Below are positions 30,825 through 32,332 of a stretch of 32,332 nucleotides of DNA, one piece after another. This DNA is from Pseudomonas sp. N40(2020) (GTDB lineage: Bacteria; Pseudomonadota; Gammaproteobacteria; Pseudomonadales; Pseudomonadaceae): assembly GCF_014472415.1 (NCBI RefSeq), contig NZ_JACSZV010000058.1, forward strand, positions 1-32,332, given 5' to 3'. Position numbers and translations under genes: made by a program. The first letter of the stretch is position 1, and every line of letters starts with the position of its first letter. Under the pieces are notes generated by a model. The model did no database searches. It saw nothing but the letters and a program-made list of their open reading frames with translations, and was not told where the DNA came from.

Positions 30825-32126
30825 TCAAAGGGTTTTTTCGAAGATCTTCGAATTACGCTGATAGTTGTACAGCGAAGCCCGCGCCGCTGGCAGGCGTTCA
30901 ACGCTGCTCGGTTCGAACCCGCGCTCACGGAACCAGTGCGCGGTGCGGGTGGTGAGGACGAACAGCGTCTTCAAGCCCTGAGCCCGGGCACGGGTTTCGA
31001 TACGCTCCAGCAATTCATCCCCACGACCGCCATGGCGGTACTCCGGGTTCACCGCCAGACAGGCCAGCTCCCCCGCGTCCGAATCGGCAATCTGATACAG
31101 CGCCGCACAGGCGATGATCATGCCTTCACGCTCGACCACGCTGAACTGCTCGATCTCGCGCTCCAGCACTTCGCGCGAACGACGCACCAGAATCCCCTGC
31201 TCTTCCAGCGGACTGATCAGGTCGAGCAAGCCACCGACGTCTTCAATCGCCGCCTCACGCACCAGTTCGAATTGCTCCTGGGCAACCAGCGTACCGCCAC
31301 CATCACGGGTGAACAGTTCGGTCAACAGCGCGCCGTCCTCGGCATAGCTGACGATGTGGCTGCGCGCCACGCCGCCACGACAAGCTTCGGCGGCGGCATC
31401 CAGCAGTTCCGCCTGATAGTTGCTGCTGCCCAGACGCTGCAAATGCGCCGGCACTTGCTGTGGACGCAGTTCGCGCACCAGCCTGCCGTTCTCGTCGATC
31501 AGACCGAGGTCAGCGCCGAACAGCAGCAGCTTGTCGGCACCCAGATCGATGGCGGCGCGGGTGGCGACGTCTTCACAGGCGAGGTTAAAAATCTCACCGG
31601 TCGGCGAGTAGCCCAGTGGCGACAGCAGCACGATGGAGCGCTCGTCGAGCAGACGATTGATGCCCTTGCGATCGACCCGACGCACTTCGCCGGTGTGGTG
31701 ATAGTCGACGCCTTCAAGTACGCCGATCGGGCGCGCGGTGACGAGGTTGCCGCTGGCCACGCGCAGGCGCGAGCCCTGCATTGGCGATGAGGCCATGTCC
31801 ATCGACAGCCGTGCTTCGATGGCGATGCGCAACTGGCCAACCGCGTCGATCACACACTCAAGGGTCGCGGCATCGGTGATGCGCATGCCGTGGTGGTAAT
31901 GCGGGGTCAGGCCACGCGCGGCGAGGCGGGTTTCGATCTGTGGGCGCGATCCGTGGACCAGCACCAGACGCACGCCGAGACTGTGCAGCAGCACGATGTC
32001 GTGAACGATGTTACCGAAGTTCGGATGCTCCACCCCATCGCCGGGCAGCATGACGACAAAGGTGCAGTCGCGATGGGCATTAATATAAGGAGACGCGTGA
32101 CGAAGCCAATTGACGTATTCGGGCAT
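30825..32126 (-). CDS. argA: N-acetylglutamate synthase ArgA
   Basis: This 433-residue protein has an N-terminal amino-acid-kinase-like domain (about residues 20-280): FVVMLPGDGVEHPNF, LVLVHGSRPQIETRLAARG, and LLSPLGYSPTGEIFNLACEDVATRAAIDLGADKL. A C-terminal GNAT acetyltransferase domain (about 290-430) follows, with ELACLAVNPEYRHGGRGDELL as the acetyl-CoA-binding motif. It acetylates glutamate at the first step of arginine synthesis, and in the family the kinase-like domain binds arginine for feedback control. Length is normal. AGG lies ahead of the ATG. No operon partner is visible on either side. Confidence 0.94.
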   Translation of the reverse strand: MPEYVNWLRHASPYINAHRDCTFVVMLPGDGVEHPNFGNIVHDIVLLHSLGVRLVLVHGSRPQIETRLAARGLTPHYHHGMRITDAATLECVIDAVGQLRIAIEARLSMDMASSPMQGSRLRVASGNLVTARPIGVLEGVDYHHTGEVRRVDRKGINRLLDERSIVLLSPLGYSPTGEIFNLACEDVATRAAIDLGADKLLLFGADLGLIDENGRLVRELRPQQVPAHLQRLGSSNYQAELLDAAAEACRGGVARSHIVSYAEDGALLTELFTRDGGGTLVAQEQFELVREAAIEDVGGLLDLISPLEEQGILVRRSREVLEREIEQFSVVEREGMIIACAALYQIADSDAGELACLAVNPEYRHGGRGDELLERIETRARAQGLKTLFVLTTRTAHWFRERGFEPSSVERLPAARASLYNYQRNSKIFEKTL

Positions 32127-32276
32127 GAACCTGGGCCTGTAATAAAGAGCAGCCGGGAAAAAGGGCGAAACGGAAAACGCACAGCGGGCTGATGGTTATC
32201 GTCGGAACAGGCTTGGCGACACGCGCGCTCTCCTCATGAATACGGGTTGGGTAACCGCTAATTTAACGGCTTGCCC

Positions 32277-32332
32277 CTGTAGGAGCTGCCGAAGGCTGCG
32301 ATCTTTTGATCTTCAAAACAAAACCAAAAGAT
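32277..32332. repeat. REP element, GTAGGAGCTGCCGAAGGCTGCGATC family (cut by window edge)
   Basis: CTGTAGGAGCTGCCGAAGGC is followed by GCGATCTTTTGAT. The inverse arm starts with CAAAAGAT (32325-32332), complementary to ATCTTTTG (32301-32308), and runs off the window. This is a third dispersed repeat type distinct from the others here, or a fourth if the CGTTCCCACGC type is counted. Confidence 0.8.

Noticed and set aside
30631..30861. Short plus-strand frame in the gap between porin and argA
   Set aside because: No ribosome binding site, no family resemblance, and it overlaps the 3' end of argA.

Overview
The window reads as a chromosomal segment of a Pseudomonas species, most likely of the fluorescens/koreensis/putida side of the genus. 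Support comes from the high-GC coding style, the spu polyamine operon, the ssuEADCBF order with an LsfA-type peroxiredoxin beside it, two OprD-family porins, a pseudomonad-type ArgA, and several typical Pseudomonas REP families in the intergenic gaps. All identifications are from reading the sequence and recalled family knowledge; no database search was run.

Layout. (1) 1-171: right end of an IS3-family insertion sequence. (2) 183-7551: housekeeping and envelope genes: a DUF4399 protein, an unusually short family-3 solute-binding protein, a DUF523 protein, a 2OG-Fe(II) oxygenase, a DUF2059-type secreted protein, an alpha/beta hydrolase, a thioredoxin-fold DUF6436 protein, and a penicillin-acylase-family Ntn hydrolase, probably the HacB-type acyl-homoserine lactone acylase found beside spu in P. 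aeruginosa. (3) 7684-9601: a GlxA-type AraC regulator divergent from an HD-domain hydrolase. (4) 9745-20213: the polyamine locus. spuB-spuC-spuD-spuE-spuF-spuG-spuH read leftward and spuI reads rightward. Between spuI and spuB lies a decayed N-terminal remnant of spuA. (5) 20472-21104: a TetR-family regulator. (6) 21185-25890: the sulfonate operon ssuE-ssuA-ssuD-ssuC-ssuB-ssuF, read leftward, preceded by the 1-Cys peroxiredoxin lsfA (26224-26862). (7) 27159-30251: two tandem OprD-family porins. (8) 30825-32126: argA. The right edge runs into another REP element.

How the genes work together. SpuD/SpuE with SpuF-SpuG-SpuH import putrescine and spermidine; SpuI/SpuB gamma-glutamylate them and SpuC transaminates. 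The hydrolase that would release the glutamyl group (SpuA) is broken here, so that step needs a copy elsewhere. SsuA-SsuB-SsuC import alkanesulfonates and SsuE/SsuD cleave them with reduced FMN to give sulfite; LsfA probably handles peroxide made under sulfur starvation. Both ssuE and lsfA carry a perfect AT-rich dyad with a 6-bp spacer about 85-97 bp upstream of the start codon. Matches to the Hfq/Crc AANAANAA motif sit next to the ribosome binding sites of spuI, spuD and one porin.

I found no defence island, prophage, CRISPR array, tRNA or rRNA, and nothing that clearly qualifies as a new multi-gene system. The observations most worth checking are the spuA relic, the paired dyads, the two adjacent dyads at 641-687, and the lobe-2-deleted binding protein.
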